A stretch of DNA of 64,000 nucleotides, from assembly GCA_013388985.1 (NCBI GenBank), contig JACAEF010000040.1:24937-88936 (forward strand), read 5' to 3'. Under the pieces are notes generated by a model. That model searched no databases, was not told the DNA's origin, and saw nothing but the letters and a program-made list of their open reading frames with translations. The DNA comes from Rhodocyclaceae bacterium. Its GTDB lineage: Bacteria > Pseudomonadota > Gammaproteobacteria > Burkholderiales > Rhodocyclaceae. The position numbers and the translations under genes are program-made. The first letter of the stretch is position 1; every line of letters begins with the position of its first letter. This document shows positions 28,437-36,795 of the stretch, piece after piece.

Positions 28437-30443
28437 ATGTCGCTCTTACCCATCGATAGCCTGATCCTCGCCGCCAGTCTGTGGCTGGCGATCGGGCTGG
28501 GTGGGCTCTTCGCGCCGCGCAACCGGCGCTATGTCAGCCGGATACTGTTCCCGCTCGGTGCCATCGTCGGCCTGGCGGTCGGCTTCGTCGGCCTGGTCTC
28601 GCTCGGCAGCCCGGTCGAGACGGCGACGCTCGCCATCGGCCTGCCGACCCTGCCTTTCCATCTGCGCCTCGACAATCTGGCGGCCGTCTTCGTCCTGCTG
28701 CTGGGCTTCGCGGCGGCCGGCATTTCGACCTATGCCGCCGGTTACTTCCGGCAGGGCGAGGGGATGACGCCCGGCGTGCTCAATCTCGAATACCACCTGT
28801 TCCTCGCCAGCATGCTGATGGTGCTGCTGGCGGACGATGCCTATGCCTTCATGGTGGCGTGGGAGACGATGGCGCTCTCCTCCTTCTTCCTCGTCACCAC
28901 CGATCACCGGCACGAGGAGATCCGTCGCGCCGGCTACCTCTACCTGCTCGTCGCCCATGTCGGCGCGATCGCCATCCTGCTGTCGTTCGGGGTGATGACC
29001 GGCGGCGCGGGCGATTACACCTTCGCCGGGATGCGCGCGCAGCATCTGTCGCCGTTTTGGGGCTCGGTGGCCTTTTTGCTCGCGCTGTTCGGTTTCGGCG
29101 CCAAGGCGGGGCTGCTGCCGGTGCATGTCTGGCTGCCCGAGGCCCATCCGGCCGCGCCCTCGCCGGTGTCGGCGCTGATGAGCGGCGTGATGCTGAAGAC
29201 CGCCATCTACGGCCTGTTGCGCGTGAGCCTGGATCTCGTCGGCACGACCCTGTGGTGGTGGGGCGTGGTGGCGCTGGCGGCCGGTCTGCTCACCGCGCTG
29301 TTCGGCGTGCTCTATGCCACCGTGCAGTCGGACATGAAGCGACTCCTGGCCTATTCGTCGATCGAGAACATCGGCCTGCTCGTGGTCGGCATCGGCCTGA
29401 CGCTGCTGTTCCACTCCTACGAGATGGAAGCGCTGGCGGCCTTGTCGCTCACCGCGGTGCTTTACCACTGTCTGGCCCATGCCGGTTTCAAGAGCCTGCT
29501 GTTCCTGTGCACCGGCTCGGTGCTGCATGCGACCAGCCAGCGCAGCCTCGGCAAGCTCGGCGGGCTGATCGGCCCGATGCCCTGGGTGGCCTGGCTGGCC
29601 CTCGGCGGCGTGATCGCCGGCGCGGGTCTGCCGCCGCTGTCCGGCTTCGTTTCGGAATGGCTGTTGCTGCAGGCTTTCCTGTTCTCGCCCGGCCTGCCGC
29701 ATTCCTGGTTGAACATGATCGTGCCGGCGGCCGCGGCCGCCGTGGCGCTCACGGCGGCGCTGGCCGGTTTCGCGCTGGTCAAGTTCTACGGCATCATCTT
29801 TCTGGGGCAGATGCGCGAGCCCGCGCTCAAGGACGCGCACGATGCCGGGCCGTTCGAAAAGACCGGCCTCCTCTGGTTGGCGGGCCTGACGCTCGCCTTG
29901 GGCATGCTGCCCGGCACGCTGATCCTCAGGCTCGACGCGGCGACGCGTCAGTTGCTCGGCAAGGGCCTGGCCGAACGCGTCGTCGAAACCGGCTGGTGGC
30001 TGCTGGCGCCGATCTCGCCGGAACGCGCCAGTTATGCGCCGGTGCTGTTTTTGCTGACGATCGTGGCGACGCTGCTGTTCGGCCGCTGGATCGTCAGGAC
30101 GCTGTATCACGGCCGCGTGCGGCGTGGGCCGGCTTGGGATTGCGGCTATCACTTCCAGGGGCCGCGCGCGCAGGATACGGCGGAAGGCTTCTCGCAGCCG
30201 ATCCGGCGCATCTTCGGGCCGATGTTCCGCATGACACGCCATTTCCCGAGCATCCGTGACCGTCAGCCGATCTATACCGTCAAGGTCGAGGATCATTTCT
30301 GGTATTGGCTCTATCTGCCGATCGCCCGTGTGGCGGGCGCCGTTTCCTCATTGATCACCCGTCTGCAGGGAGGGCGGATCGCGGTCTATCTGATGTACAG
30401 CTTCGTCACCCTGATCCTCTTGCTGCTGGTGGCACGACCATGA
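28437..30443 (+). CDS. hyfB: HyfB-like proton-pumping antiporter subunit
   Basis: A 668-residue, roughly 16-helix protein of the MrpA/MrpD/NuoL family. Characteristic are YHLFLASMLMVLLADDAYAFMVAWETMAL, the LFGFGAKAGLLPVHVWLPEAHPAAPSPVSALMSGVMLKTAIYGL proton-channel block with its key lysines and histidines, and DMKRLLAYSSIENIG. The ATG at 28437 is chosen over a TTG at 28425. It starts a six-gene run with 4-base overlaps or very short gaps: hyfB-C-E-F-G-I. As in hydrogenase-4 it should form a transmembrane ion-translocating arm. Confidence 0.93.
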   Translation: MSLLPIDSLILAASLWLAIGLGGLFAPRNRRYVSRILFPLGAIVGLAVGFVGLVSLGSPVETATLAIGLPTLPFHLRLDNLAAVFVLLLGFAAAGISTYAAGYFRQGEGMTPGVLNLEYHLFLASMLMVLLADDAYAFMVAWETMALSSFFLVTTDHRHEEIRRAGYLYLLVAHVGAIAILLSFGVMTGGAGDYTFAGMRAQHLSPFWGSVAFLLALFGFGAKAGLLPVHVWLPEAHPAAPSPVSALMSGVMLKTAIYGLLRVSLDLVGTTLWWWGVVALAAGLLTALFGVLYATVQSDMKRLLAYSSIENIGLLVVGIGLTLLFHSYEMEALAALSLTAVLYHCLAHAGFKSLLFLCTGSVLHATSQRSLGKLGGLIGPMPWVAWLALGGVIAGAGLPPLSGFVSEWLLLQAFLFSPGLPHSWLNMIVPAAAAAVALTAALAGFALVKFYGIIFLGQMREPALKDAHDAGPFEKTGLLWLAGLTLALGMLPGTLILRLDAATRQLLGKGLAERVVETGWWLLAPISPERASYAPVLFLLTIVATLLFGRWIVRTLYHGRVRRGPAWDCGYHFQGPRAQDTAEGFSQPIRRIFGPMFRMTRHFPSIRDRQPIYTVKVEDHFWYWLYLPIARVAGAVSSLITRLQGGRIAVYLMYSFVTLILLLLVARP

Positions 30444-31396
30444 TCAGCCTGACGGGTGTCCTCGGCCAGCTCTTCGCCATCGCGCTCGCCCTGTTGCTGG
30501 CGCCGCTCTTGACCGGCTGGGTGAATCAGTGCCGCGCCTGGCTGCAAAACCGCGCGGCGCCGCCTTTGCTGCAACCGTATTACACGCTGCACAAGCTGTT
30601 CCACAAGGATGTGGTCCTCGCGCACAATGCCTCGGCGCTGTTCCGCTTCGCGCCGTTCATCATCTTCGGCTGCATGGTGCTCGCCTGCGCGATCATCCCC
30701 AGCCTGTCGACCGATCTGCCGTTCGCGCCGGCCGCCGATGCGCTGGCCCTGGTCGGCGTGTTCGGTCTCGCCCGCGTCTTCATCGCCCTGGCCGGCATGG
30801 ATGTCGGCACTTCGTTCGGCACCCTCGGCGGCCGGCGCGAGATGCTGATCGGCTTCCTCGCCGAGCCGGCGCTCTTGATGGTGATCTTCACGATGGCGAT
30901 GATCGCCCAGTCTACGTCGGTGGCGACCATCGTCGAGACGCTGGCGCATCGGGAGCTGGTCATCTATCCGAGCATTGCCTTTGCCGGCATCGCTTTCACG
31001 ATGGTGTCCTTCGCCGAGAATGCGCGCGTGCCGGTCGACAACCCGGCGACCCATCTCGAGCTGACGATGATCCACGAGGCGATGATCCTCGAATATTCGG
31101 GCCGCCATCTCGCGCTGCTCGAATGGGCGGCGAGCCTCAAGCTCTACGCTTATTCCTGTCTCGGCCTGGCGCTGTTCTTCCCCTGGGGGATCGCCGAACG
31201 CGACAATTTCCTGGCCTTGATTGCCGCGTTGCCGGTGTTGCTCGTCAAACTCGTGATCGGTGGCGCCTTGGTCGCGCTGCTCGAGACGATCAACGCCAAG
31301 ATGCGCATCTTCCGTGCGCCGGAATTCCTCGGCACCGCCTTCCTGCTCGCGGTGCTGGGCCTGTTGGTGCGCCTGCTGCTGGAGAGCCGCGTATGA
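30440..31396 (+). CDS. hyfC: HyfC-like (NuoH-type) membrane subunit
   Basis: A 318-residue protein with eight hydrophobic helices, homologous to NuoH/HycD. Conserved features are LLQPYYTLHKLFHKD, the acidic loop FAENARVPVDNPATHLELTMIHEAMILEYSGRH connecting helices at the quinone/large-subunit interface, and the C-terminal ETINAKMRIFRAPEF. It anchors the hydrophilic arm to the membrane. Start ATG 30440 overlaps the hyfB stop; its own stop overlaps hyfE. Confidence 0.93.
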   Translation: MISLTGVLGQLFAIALALLLAPLLTGWVNQCRAWLQNRAAPPLLQPYYTLHKLFHKDVVLAHNASALFRFAPFIIFGCMVLACAIIPSLSTDLPFAPAADALALVGVFGLARVFIALAGMDVGTSFGTLGGRREMLIGFLAEPALLMVIFTMAMIAQSTSVATIVETLAHRELVIYPSIAFAGIAFTMVSFAENARVPVDNPATHLELTMIHEAMILEYSGRHLALLEWAASLKLYAYSCLGLALFFPWGIAERDNFLALIAALPVLLVKLVIGGALVALLETINAKMRIFRAPEFLGTAFLLAVLGLLVRLLLESRV

Positions 31397-32058
31397 GCCA
31401 GGCCGTGCCCCTCTACGCCCAGCTCATCAACCTTCTGGCCGCGGTGATCCTGCTGCTCGGTTTCGCGATGCTCGCGCAGCGGCGCGTGATCCAGCTGATC
31501 GACCTGTTCGCCCTGCAGGGCTTCGCGCTGTTCCTGTCGACGCTGGTGGTGGCGGTGAAGACCGGCCAGCACCATCTGTTCTACTCGGCCGGACTGACGC
31601 TGGTGCTGAAAGTCATCCTGCTGCCCTGGATCCTGCACCGTCTGGTGCGCAAGCTGCACATCAAGGGCGAGGTCGAGGGGCTGATCAACATTCCGACGAC
31701 GACGCTGATCGGTCTCGGCCTGGTCATCATCGCCTTCAACGTCGCGACACCGATCTCGCAGCTGTCTTCCACCATCACGCGTGGCACGCTCGGCATCGCG
31801 CTCGCCACCGTGATGCTTGCCTTTTTGATGATGATCACGCGTAAGAAGGCGATCACCCAGGTGGTCGGCTTCCTGGCGATGGAAAACGGTCTGTTCCTCG
31901 CCGCCACCTCGGCGACCTACGGCATGCCGATGGTGGTCGAGCTCGGCATCGCGCTCGACGTGCTGGTCGGCATGGTCATCCTCGGCGTGTTCTTCTTCCA
32001 GATCCGCGACCAGTTCGACAGCCTCGACATCCATCACATGGAGCAGCTCAAGGAATAG
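31393..32058 (+). CDS. hyfE: HyfE-like membrane subunit
   Basis: A 221-residue membrane protein with six to seven helices. The end GMPMVVELGIALDVLVGMVILGVFFFQIRDQFDSLDIHHMEQLKE matches HyfE, the hydrogenase-4 subunit that corresponds to a NuoK-like part with extra helices. It overlaps hyfC by ATGA and is followed by hyfF after 2 bp. HyfE is absent from hydrogenase-3 but present in Hyf and Ehr complexes, which helps classify this operon. Confidence 0.92.
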   Translation: MSQAVPLYAQLINLLAAVILLLGFAMLAQRRVIQLIDLFALQGFALFLSTLVVAVKTGQHHLFYSAGLTLVLKVILLPWILHRLVRKLHIKGEVEGLINIPTTTLIGLGLVIIAFNVATPISQLSSTITRGTLGIALATVMLAFLMMITRKKAITQVVGFLAMENGLFLAATSATYGMPMVVELGIALDVLVGMVILGVFFFQIRDQFDSLDIHHMEQLKE

Positions 32059-32060
32059 CG

Positions 32061-33518
32061 ATGACGCTGGATTTCTTCGCCCTCACGCTGCTCATCCCGT
32101 TGCTTTCCGGCATCCTGCTCTCGTTCGCGGGCGAGCGCCACTGGGCACCGCATCTGAACATCATCGCCAGCGCCGCGACGTTCCTCTCTGCCGCGGGGCT
32201 GACCGCCGAGATCATCGATCAGGGGCCGCGCTTCGCCTTCGGCGAGCAGTTCTTCATCGACTCGATGAACGTCTTCTTCGTCACGCTCACCGCCTTCGTC
32301 GGCATGACCACGGCGATCTTCTCCGATCCCTACATGAAGAACGACCGCTCGCACGGCAAGCTCACGCCGGCGCGCCTGCGGCTCTACAAGAGCATGTACC
32401 AGCTCTTCATGTGCACGATGCTGGTGGCGCTGACCACCAACAATCTCGGCATCCTCTGGGTGGCGATGGAGGCGGCGACGCTCACCACCGTGCTGCTCGT
32501 CTCGCTCTACCGCTCGCCGGCCAGCCTGGAGGCGGCGTGGAAGTATTTCATCCTCTGCGGCGTCGGCATCGCCCAGGCGCTGTTTGGCACGATCCTGCTC
32601 TATTTCGCGGCGGAACGCATCCTCGGCGAATCCGGCACGGCGCTGCTGTGGTCGCATCTGGTCGAGGTCAAGGGTCAGCTCGATCCGACCATCATGGCGC
32701 TCGCCTTCATCTTCCTGCTGGTCGGCTACGGCACGAAAGTGGGACTGGCGCCGATGCACAACTGGCTGCCCGACGCCCATGCCGAAGGTCCGACGCCCGT
32801 CTCCGCGGTGCTCTCGGGCCTGTTGCTCAACGTCGCACTCTACGCGATCCTGCGCTGCAAGGTGCTCGCCGACGGCGCCTTGCATACCGACTTCGCCGGC
32901 AACCTGATGATGGGCTTCGGCATCTTCACGCTGCTCGCCGCCGCCTTCTTCCTCGGCCGCCAGCGCGACGTCAAGCGCATGTTCGCTTATTCTTCGATCG
33001 AGCACATGGGCATCATCACCTTCGCCTTCGGCATGGGCGGCCCGGTGGCGAGCTTCGCCGGCTTCTTGCACATGACGATGCATTCGCTGGTCAAGTCGGC
33101 GATCTTCTTCGCCGTCGGCCATGCCGCGCAGAAGTGCGGCACACAGATCATGGAGGACATCCGCGGCCTGAAGCGCATCAATCCGCTGATCGGCTGGGGG
33201 CTGATGCTCGGCACGCTCGCCATCCTCGGCATGCCGCCGTTCGGCGTCTTCGCCAGCGAATTCATGATCCTCACCCACGCGATGAAGTTCCATCCCTGGG
33301 CCACACCCTTCCTGTTGCTGGGCCTCGGCGTCGCCTTCGCCTCGATCCTCGCCAAGGTGCAGCCGATGGTGTTCGGCGAATCCGAGGCCAAGCCCCTGCC
33401 GCACGCGCCCGCCATCACGCCGGTCTTCGTGCACCTGGGCCTTGCATTGATGATGGGCCTGTGGATCCCGCCCTATCTCTCGCGCTGGTTCCTTGAGGCC
33501 GCGCGTATGCTGGGGTGA
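32061..33518 (+). CDS. hyfF: HyfF-like (NuoN/MrpD-type) antiporter subunit
   Basis: A 485-residue, 14-helix antiporter-like subunit. Seen are LFMCTMLVALTTNNLGILWVAMEAATLTTVLLVSLYRSP, FLLVGYGTKVGLAPMHNWLPDAHAEGPTPVSAVLSG, DVKRMFAYSSIEHMGI and HMTMHSLVKSAIFFAVGHAAQK; lysines in the channel helices are retained. It is the second ion-pumping module of the complex. Nothing suggests truncation. Two bases separate it from hyfE and four from hyfG. Confidence 0.93.
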   Translation: MTLDFFALTLLIPLLSGILLSFAGERHWAPHLNIIASAATFLSAAGLTAEIIDQGPRFAFGEQFFIDSMNVFFVTLTAFVGMTTAIFSDPYMKNDRSHGKLTPARLRLYKSMYQLFMCTMLVALTTNNLGILWVAMEAATLTTVLLVSLYRSPASLEAAWKYFILCGVGIAQALFGTILLYFAAERILGESGTALLWSHLVEVKGQLDPTIMALAFIFLLVGYGTKVGLAPMHNWLPDAHAEGPTPVSAVLSGLLLNVALYAILRCKVLADGALHTDFAGNLMMGFGIFTLLAAAFFLGRQRDVKRMFAYSSIEHMGIITFAFGMGGPVASFAGFLHMTMHSLVKSAIFFAVGHAAQKCGTQIMEDIRGLKRINPLIGWGLMLGTLAILGMPPFGVFASEFMILTHAMKFHPWATPFLLLGLGVAFASILAKVQPMVFGESEAKPLPHAPAITPVFVHLGLALMMGLWIPPYLSRWFLEAARMLG

Positions 33519-33522
33519 CACG

Positions 33523-35082
33523 ATGCGTTTTCATGCCGAACCGATCGAATTCACGCGCCAGCCCGGCGTCGGCGCGCCGATCTGGCGCGGCCAGACCGCC
33601 GATCGGGAAGACTGGCTGCGCTTTGCGATCTCCGTGCACCGTCACGCCGGGCGTCTGTGCGCGCTGTGGGGCAGCGACGAGCGCTGCAGCGGTGGCGGTT
33701 TCCGCGTCCATGCGGTGTTCGCGCTCGACGAGGGCTGGCCCTATCTCACCCTCGACCTGCCGGCCGACGATCCGGTCTATCCCGATCTGTCCGGCATCTT
33801 CGCGGCGGCGAACCGCATGCAGCGCGCCACTTACGATCTGGTCGGCATCCGTCACGACGGCGAGGACCGGCGGCCGTGGCTGCGTCACGGCGGCTGGCCG
33901 GCCGACTGGTTCCCGCTGCGCCACGATGCCAATCATCCGCCCGCGCACGAAAACCTGCCGAGCGACTACGACTTCGTCCAGGTCGGCGGCGAGGGCGCGC
34001 ATGAAATCCCGGTCGGCCCGATCCACGCCGGCATCATCGAGCCGGGCCATTTCCGCTTCACCGTGGTCGGCGAACGCGTGCTGCGCCTCGAACAACGTCT
34101 CGGCTACCAGCACAAGGGCATCGAGTGCCGTCTCGCCAGCGCCGACTTTGCGACCGGCGCCCGGCTGGTCGGGCGCGTCTCCGGCGATTCGACCGTGGCC
34201 TTTTGCTGGGCCTATGCCGATGCGCTGGAAGCGGCCTGCGGCGTGACGCCGCCGCCACGCGCGCTGGCGCTGCGGGCGCTGCTGCTCGAACGCGAGCGCG
34301 TCGCCAACCATCTCGGCGATCTCGGCATGCTCGGCAACGATGCGGCGCTGGCCTTCGGGCTGTCGCAGTTCTTCCGCCTCAAGGAAGACTGGGTGCGCCT
34401 CAATGCCCAGGTGTTCGGCCACCGCTTCCTGATGGACAGCATCGTGCCAGGCGGCGTGGCGGTCGATGTCGAGGCACGGCATCTCGCCGCGATCGTCACG
34501 CAGTGCGAGAGCATCGGACGCGCGGTCAAGGAATTGCAGCGCATCTACGACGAGCATTCCGGCTTGCAGGACCGTTTCCTCACCACCGGCCCGATCGACG
34601 CCCGGCTGGTGCGCGAGCTGTCGCTGTCCGGCATGGCCGCGCGCGCCGCCGGCGTGTTGCTCGATGCGCGTTGCCATCGGCATGGCTACGCACCGCCGCC
34701 GCCGTGGAACCGTTTGGCGGTGCGGCCGGCTTCCGACGAGCGCGGCGACGTCGCGGCGCGCGTCGCCGTGCGCTTCGCGGAGATTTACGAATACCTGCGC
34801 CTGATCCGTCTGCTTGCCGCCGACATGCCCGCTGGCGAGATCCGCGGCACGGTCGAGCCCGTGGCCGGCGCTGCCGGTGTCGGCATCGTCGAGGGCTGGC
34901 GTGGCGAAGTGATCGTCGGCGTGCAACTGGGCGCGGACGGCAAGATCGCCCGCTGCCATCCGCACGATCCTTCCTGGCAGGCCTGGCCGGCGCTCGAACA
35001 CGCGGTGCTCAACGACATCGTGCCGGATTTCCCGCTCATCAACAAATCGTTCAACCTTTCCTACTCCGGCCAGGACATATGA
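33523..35082 (+). CDS. hyfG: HyfG/NuoCD-like large subunit lacking NiFe ligands
   Basis: A 519-residue fusion of a NuoC-like 30-kDa domain (about 1-150) and a NuoD/hydrogenase large-subunit domain (about 160-519). VGPIHAGIIEPGHFRF and LGYQHKGIE are conserved, and GDLGMLGNDAALAFG follows. At the place of the first CxxC of NiFe hydrogenases (RVCGIC) it reads RVSGDST (218-224), and the C-terminal DPCxxC is replaced by NKSFNLSYSGQDI. No NiFe site can form, as in energy-converting-hydrogenase-related (Ehr) complexes. Residues 201-210 ([10 protein letters not shown]), 8 residues before that site, are encoded by a dispersed-repeat copy without change in length against hydrogenase-4 relatives. The real electron donor or acceptor is unknown. 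Confidence 0.92.
   Translation: MRFHAEPIEFTRQPGVGAPIWRGQTADREDWLRFAISVHRHAGRLCALWGSDERCSGGGFRVHAVFALDEGWPYLTLDLPADDPVYPDLSGIFAAANRMQRATYDLVGIRHDGEDRRPWLRHGGWPADWFPLRHDANHPPAHENLPSDYDFVQVGGEGAHEIPVGPIHAGIIEPGHFRFTVVGERVLRLEQRLGYQHKGIECRLASADFATGARLVGRVSGDSTVAFCWAYADALEAACGVTPPPRALALRALLLERERVANHLGDLGMLGNDAALAFGLSQFFRLKEDWVRLNAQVFGHRFLMDSIVPGGVAVDVEARHLAAIVTQCESIGRAVKELQRIYDEHSGLQDRFLTTGPIDARLVRELSLSGMAARAAGVLLDARCHRHGYAPPPPWNRLAVRPASDERGDVAARVAVRFAEIYEYLRLIRLLAADMPAGEIRGTVEPVAGAAGVGIVEGWRGEVIVGVQLGADGKIARCHPHDPSWQAWPALEHAVLNDIVPDFPLINKSFNLSYSGQDI
34125..34150 (-). repeat. dispersed 26-bp repeat, copy inside the hyfG-like gene
   Basis: 24 of 26 bases match the consensus. Gene-sense reading is C-R-L-A-S-A-D-F. 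This is the best-preserved intragenic copy together with the VWA one. Confidence 0.85.
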
Positions 35083-35151
35083 CCCGACTTCCCCCAGCTC
35101 CCTCTTCGCAGAGGGGCAGACTTCCAGAACGCAGCGCTCGGTGAGGAACTG

Positions 35152-35670
35152 ATGCTCTCGCTCCTCAAACGCATTGCCAAGACCGGCATCGTCACCGAGC
35201 CGGCGCCCGGGACGGACGACATGCGGCGCGAAATCGATCGTCTGCAGGACGAGGTGCTGAACATCCTCGGCCGCGCGCTGACGATCCGCGAGGTCGATGC
35301 CGGCTCCTGCAACGCCTGCGAGCTGGAGATCCACGCGCTGAACAATCCCTACTACAACCTCGAAGGCCGGGGCATCAAGTTCGTCGCCAGCCCCCGGCAC
35401 GCCGACATGCTGCTCGTCACCGGGCCGGTGACGAAGAACATGGAGAACGCGCTGAAGATCGCCTACGAGTGCACGCCCGACCCGAAGCTGGTCGTCGCAG
35501 TCGGCGATTGCGGCTGCGGCTGTGGCGAGATCGGGCGGCTGTTCGGCCCGAATTACGCGACCGTCGGGCCGGTCGAGGCGGTGCTCCCGGTCGATGTCAA
35601 GGTGCCCGGCTGTCCGCCGACGCCGATCGCGCTGATGCAGGGTATCCTCGCCGCGGTGCGGACGCGCTGA
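35152..35670 (+). CDS. hyfI: HyfI/NuoB-like [4Fe-4S] subunit
   Basis: A 172-residue NuoB/HycG-type subunit. Iron-sulfur ligands are C53 and C56 (GSCNACELEI), a Cys in GDCGCGCGEIG (C120/122/124) and C154 (VPGCPPTP), sufficient for the proximal cluster; the CxxC spacing is hydrogenase-like rather than the tandem CC of complex I. It is preceded by a GTGAGG ribosome site and a 69-bp gap after hyfG, longer than other gaps of the operon. No HyfA or HyfH ferredoxin subunit is present, so the electron input is undefined. Confidence 0.93.
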   Translation: MLSLLKRIAKTGIVTEPAPGTDDMRREIDRLQDEVLNILGRALTIREVDAGSCNACELEIHALNNPYYNLEGRGIKFVASPRHADMLLVTGPVTKNMENALKIAYECTPDPKLVVAVGDCGCGCGEIGRLFGPNYATVGPVEAVLPVDVKVPGCPPTPIALMQGILAAVRTR

Positions 35671-35703
35671 AACGGGTGCCGCCGACCCGCTGAAGCGGGT
35701 GCC
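35665..35703. repeat. short direct repeat and hairpin after hyfI
   Basis: The 16-bp unit CGCTGAAACGGGTGCC, which contains the hyfI stop, recurs 23 bp later with one mismatch. The second unit forms a hairpin ACCCGCT / AGCGGGT at 35685-35700. It leads straight into a dispersed-repeat copy. No T-run, so at best a weak terminator. Confidence 0.5.
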
Positions 35704-35724
35704 ATTGCGGCAGCGCCGACTTTC
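35699..35724 (-). repeat. dispersed 26-bp repeat, convergent intergenic copy
   Basis: About 22 of 26 bases match. Its last bases overlap the stop codon (35723-35725) of the minus-strand carbonic-anhydrase-like gene. Confidence 0.78.
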
Positions 35725-36793
35725 AGCGCGTGATCAGCTCCAGCCGACGGGAATGCCAGTCGAGCACCGCCGTGCGGATGGTCATCTTCTCCGCCAGCGC
35801 GGGGAACTCCTGACGGATCACCTCGCTGGCGAAGCGCGTCAGGAAGCGGCTCTTCACCTCGGCGCGGGCGCGGTCGACGCCGATTTCGTCATAAGGCGCC
35901 GAGGTCAGCAGCAGCATGCCATCGTCGGGGATGCGGCCGGCCGCCATGTTGGACTGGATGATGCCGGCGGCGCGATGGATCGGCTCGGCAAGGTTCGGGC
36001 TGTAAGGGCCGATGATCAGCGCGACGTTCGGCGTGTGCAGGAAGTCGAAGCCGCGGCCGAGGCAGATCATCCACTCGCGGTGCTCGATGTCGAGCAGGCG
36101 TTCGTTCCTGCGGATCTGCGCGCGGATGTCGTCGATGTGCTCGAGATTGCCGTGCAGGAGCGGCAGCAGGTCGTGGCGCATTTGCGCCGGCATGTCGGGC
36201 AGCAAGGCGGCGAGCCGCAGATCGAGATTGGCGCGCTCGCTCGCCGTGAGATTGGCCAGTTCGAGCTTTTCGCCCTTGCTGCCATGGACGATCAGCGCGT
36301 CCTCGTCGGTTTCCAGGCCGACGACGAGCGGATAGACCGTGCCATGCCCGCTGCCGAAGATGGTTTCGACCTGCTGGCGGATCTCCAGCGTATGCGCTAT
36401 CGCTGCCGCCGTGTCATGATTGAAGCCGGCACAGCCGCGCTGCGGGTCGCCTTGCGAGAAATGGTAGTTGATGATGACGAGCACGCGCCGGCCGGCATTG
36501 ACCATGCGCTGGACGTGATTGGCCAGCACCTCGCCGAGATGCGGCCAGCCGAGATCGAAGCGGCCACCGAGATTGCGGAAGGGCATCAGGATGCCGACCG
36601 GCGTGTTGGTGACGACGGGGATATTGACGCGGCCGTCCATGCATTTGAGCACGGCGATCGCGGTCGGATGCTCGGCCAGATAGCGTTGCCGCGCCAACGT
36701 CGCTTCCGGGCTGCCGAAATTCGCGGCGTGGCGGTCGGCGAGGTCGAAGAGCCAGTCGATGCGTTCCTGGATCGGTTTGCCGTGGATGGTCAT
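35723..36793 (-). CDS. CsoSCA-like beta-class carbonic anhydrase
   Basis: A 356-residue soluble protein. The zinc and Asp-Arg dyad pattern of beta carbonic anhydrases is visible: C51-M-D53-G-R55 (KCMDGRVN), then H111 (NYHFSQGD) and C121 (QRGC). The ten-residue spacing between His and the second Cys is longer than in ordinary beta enzymes (HxxC) and close to the carboxysomal shell enzyme CsoSCA. No carboxysome genes are in the window. It would interconvert CO2 and bicarbonate; position after a SulP transporter and an ion-pumping complex fits inorganic-carbon handling. It is coupled (2 bp) to an upstream alcohol dehydrogenase gene on the same strand. Confidence 0.72.
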   Translation of the reverse strand: MTIHGKPIQERIDWLFDLADRHAANFGSPEATLARQRYLAEHPTAIAVLKCMDGRVNIPVVTNTPVGILMPFRNLGGRFDLGWPHLGEVLANHVQRMVNAGRRVLVIINYHFSQGDPQRGCAGFNHDTAAAIAHTLEIRQQVETIFGSGHGTVYPLVVGLETDEDALIVHGSKGEKLELANLTASERANLDLRLAALLPDMPAQMRHDLLPLLHGNLEHIDDIRAQIRRNERLLDIEHREWMICLGRGFDFLHTPNVALIIGPYSPNLAEPIHRAAGIIQSNMAAGRIPDDGMLLLTSAPYDEIGVDRARAEVKSRFLTRFASEVIRQEFPALAEKMTIRTAVLDWHSRRLELITR

Positions 36794-36795
36794 GG

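Noticed and set aside
33523..35082. Calling the hyf-like operon a functional hydrogenase-4
   Set aside because: Both cysteine pairs needed for the NiFe site are missing in the large subunit and no maturation genes are nearby.
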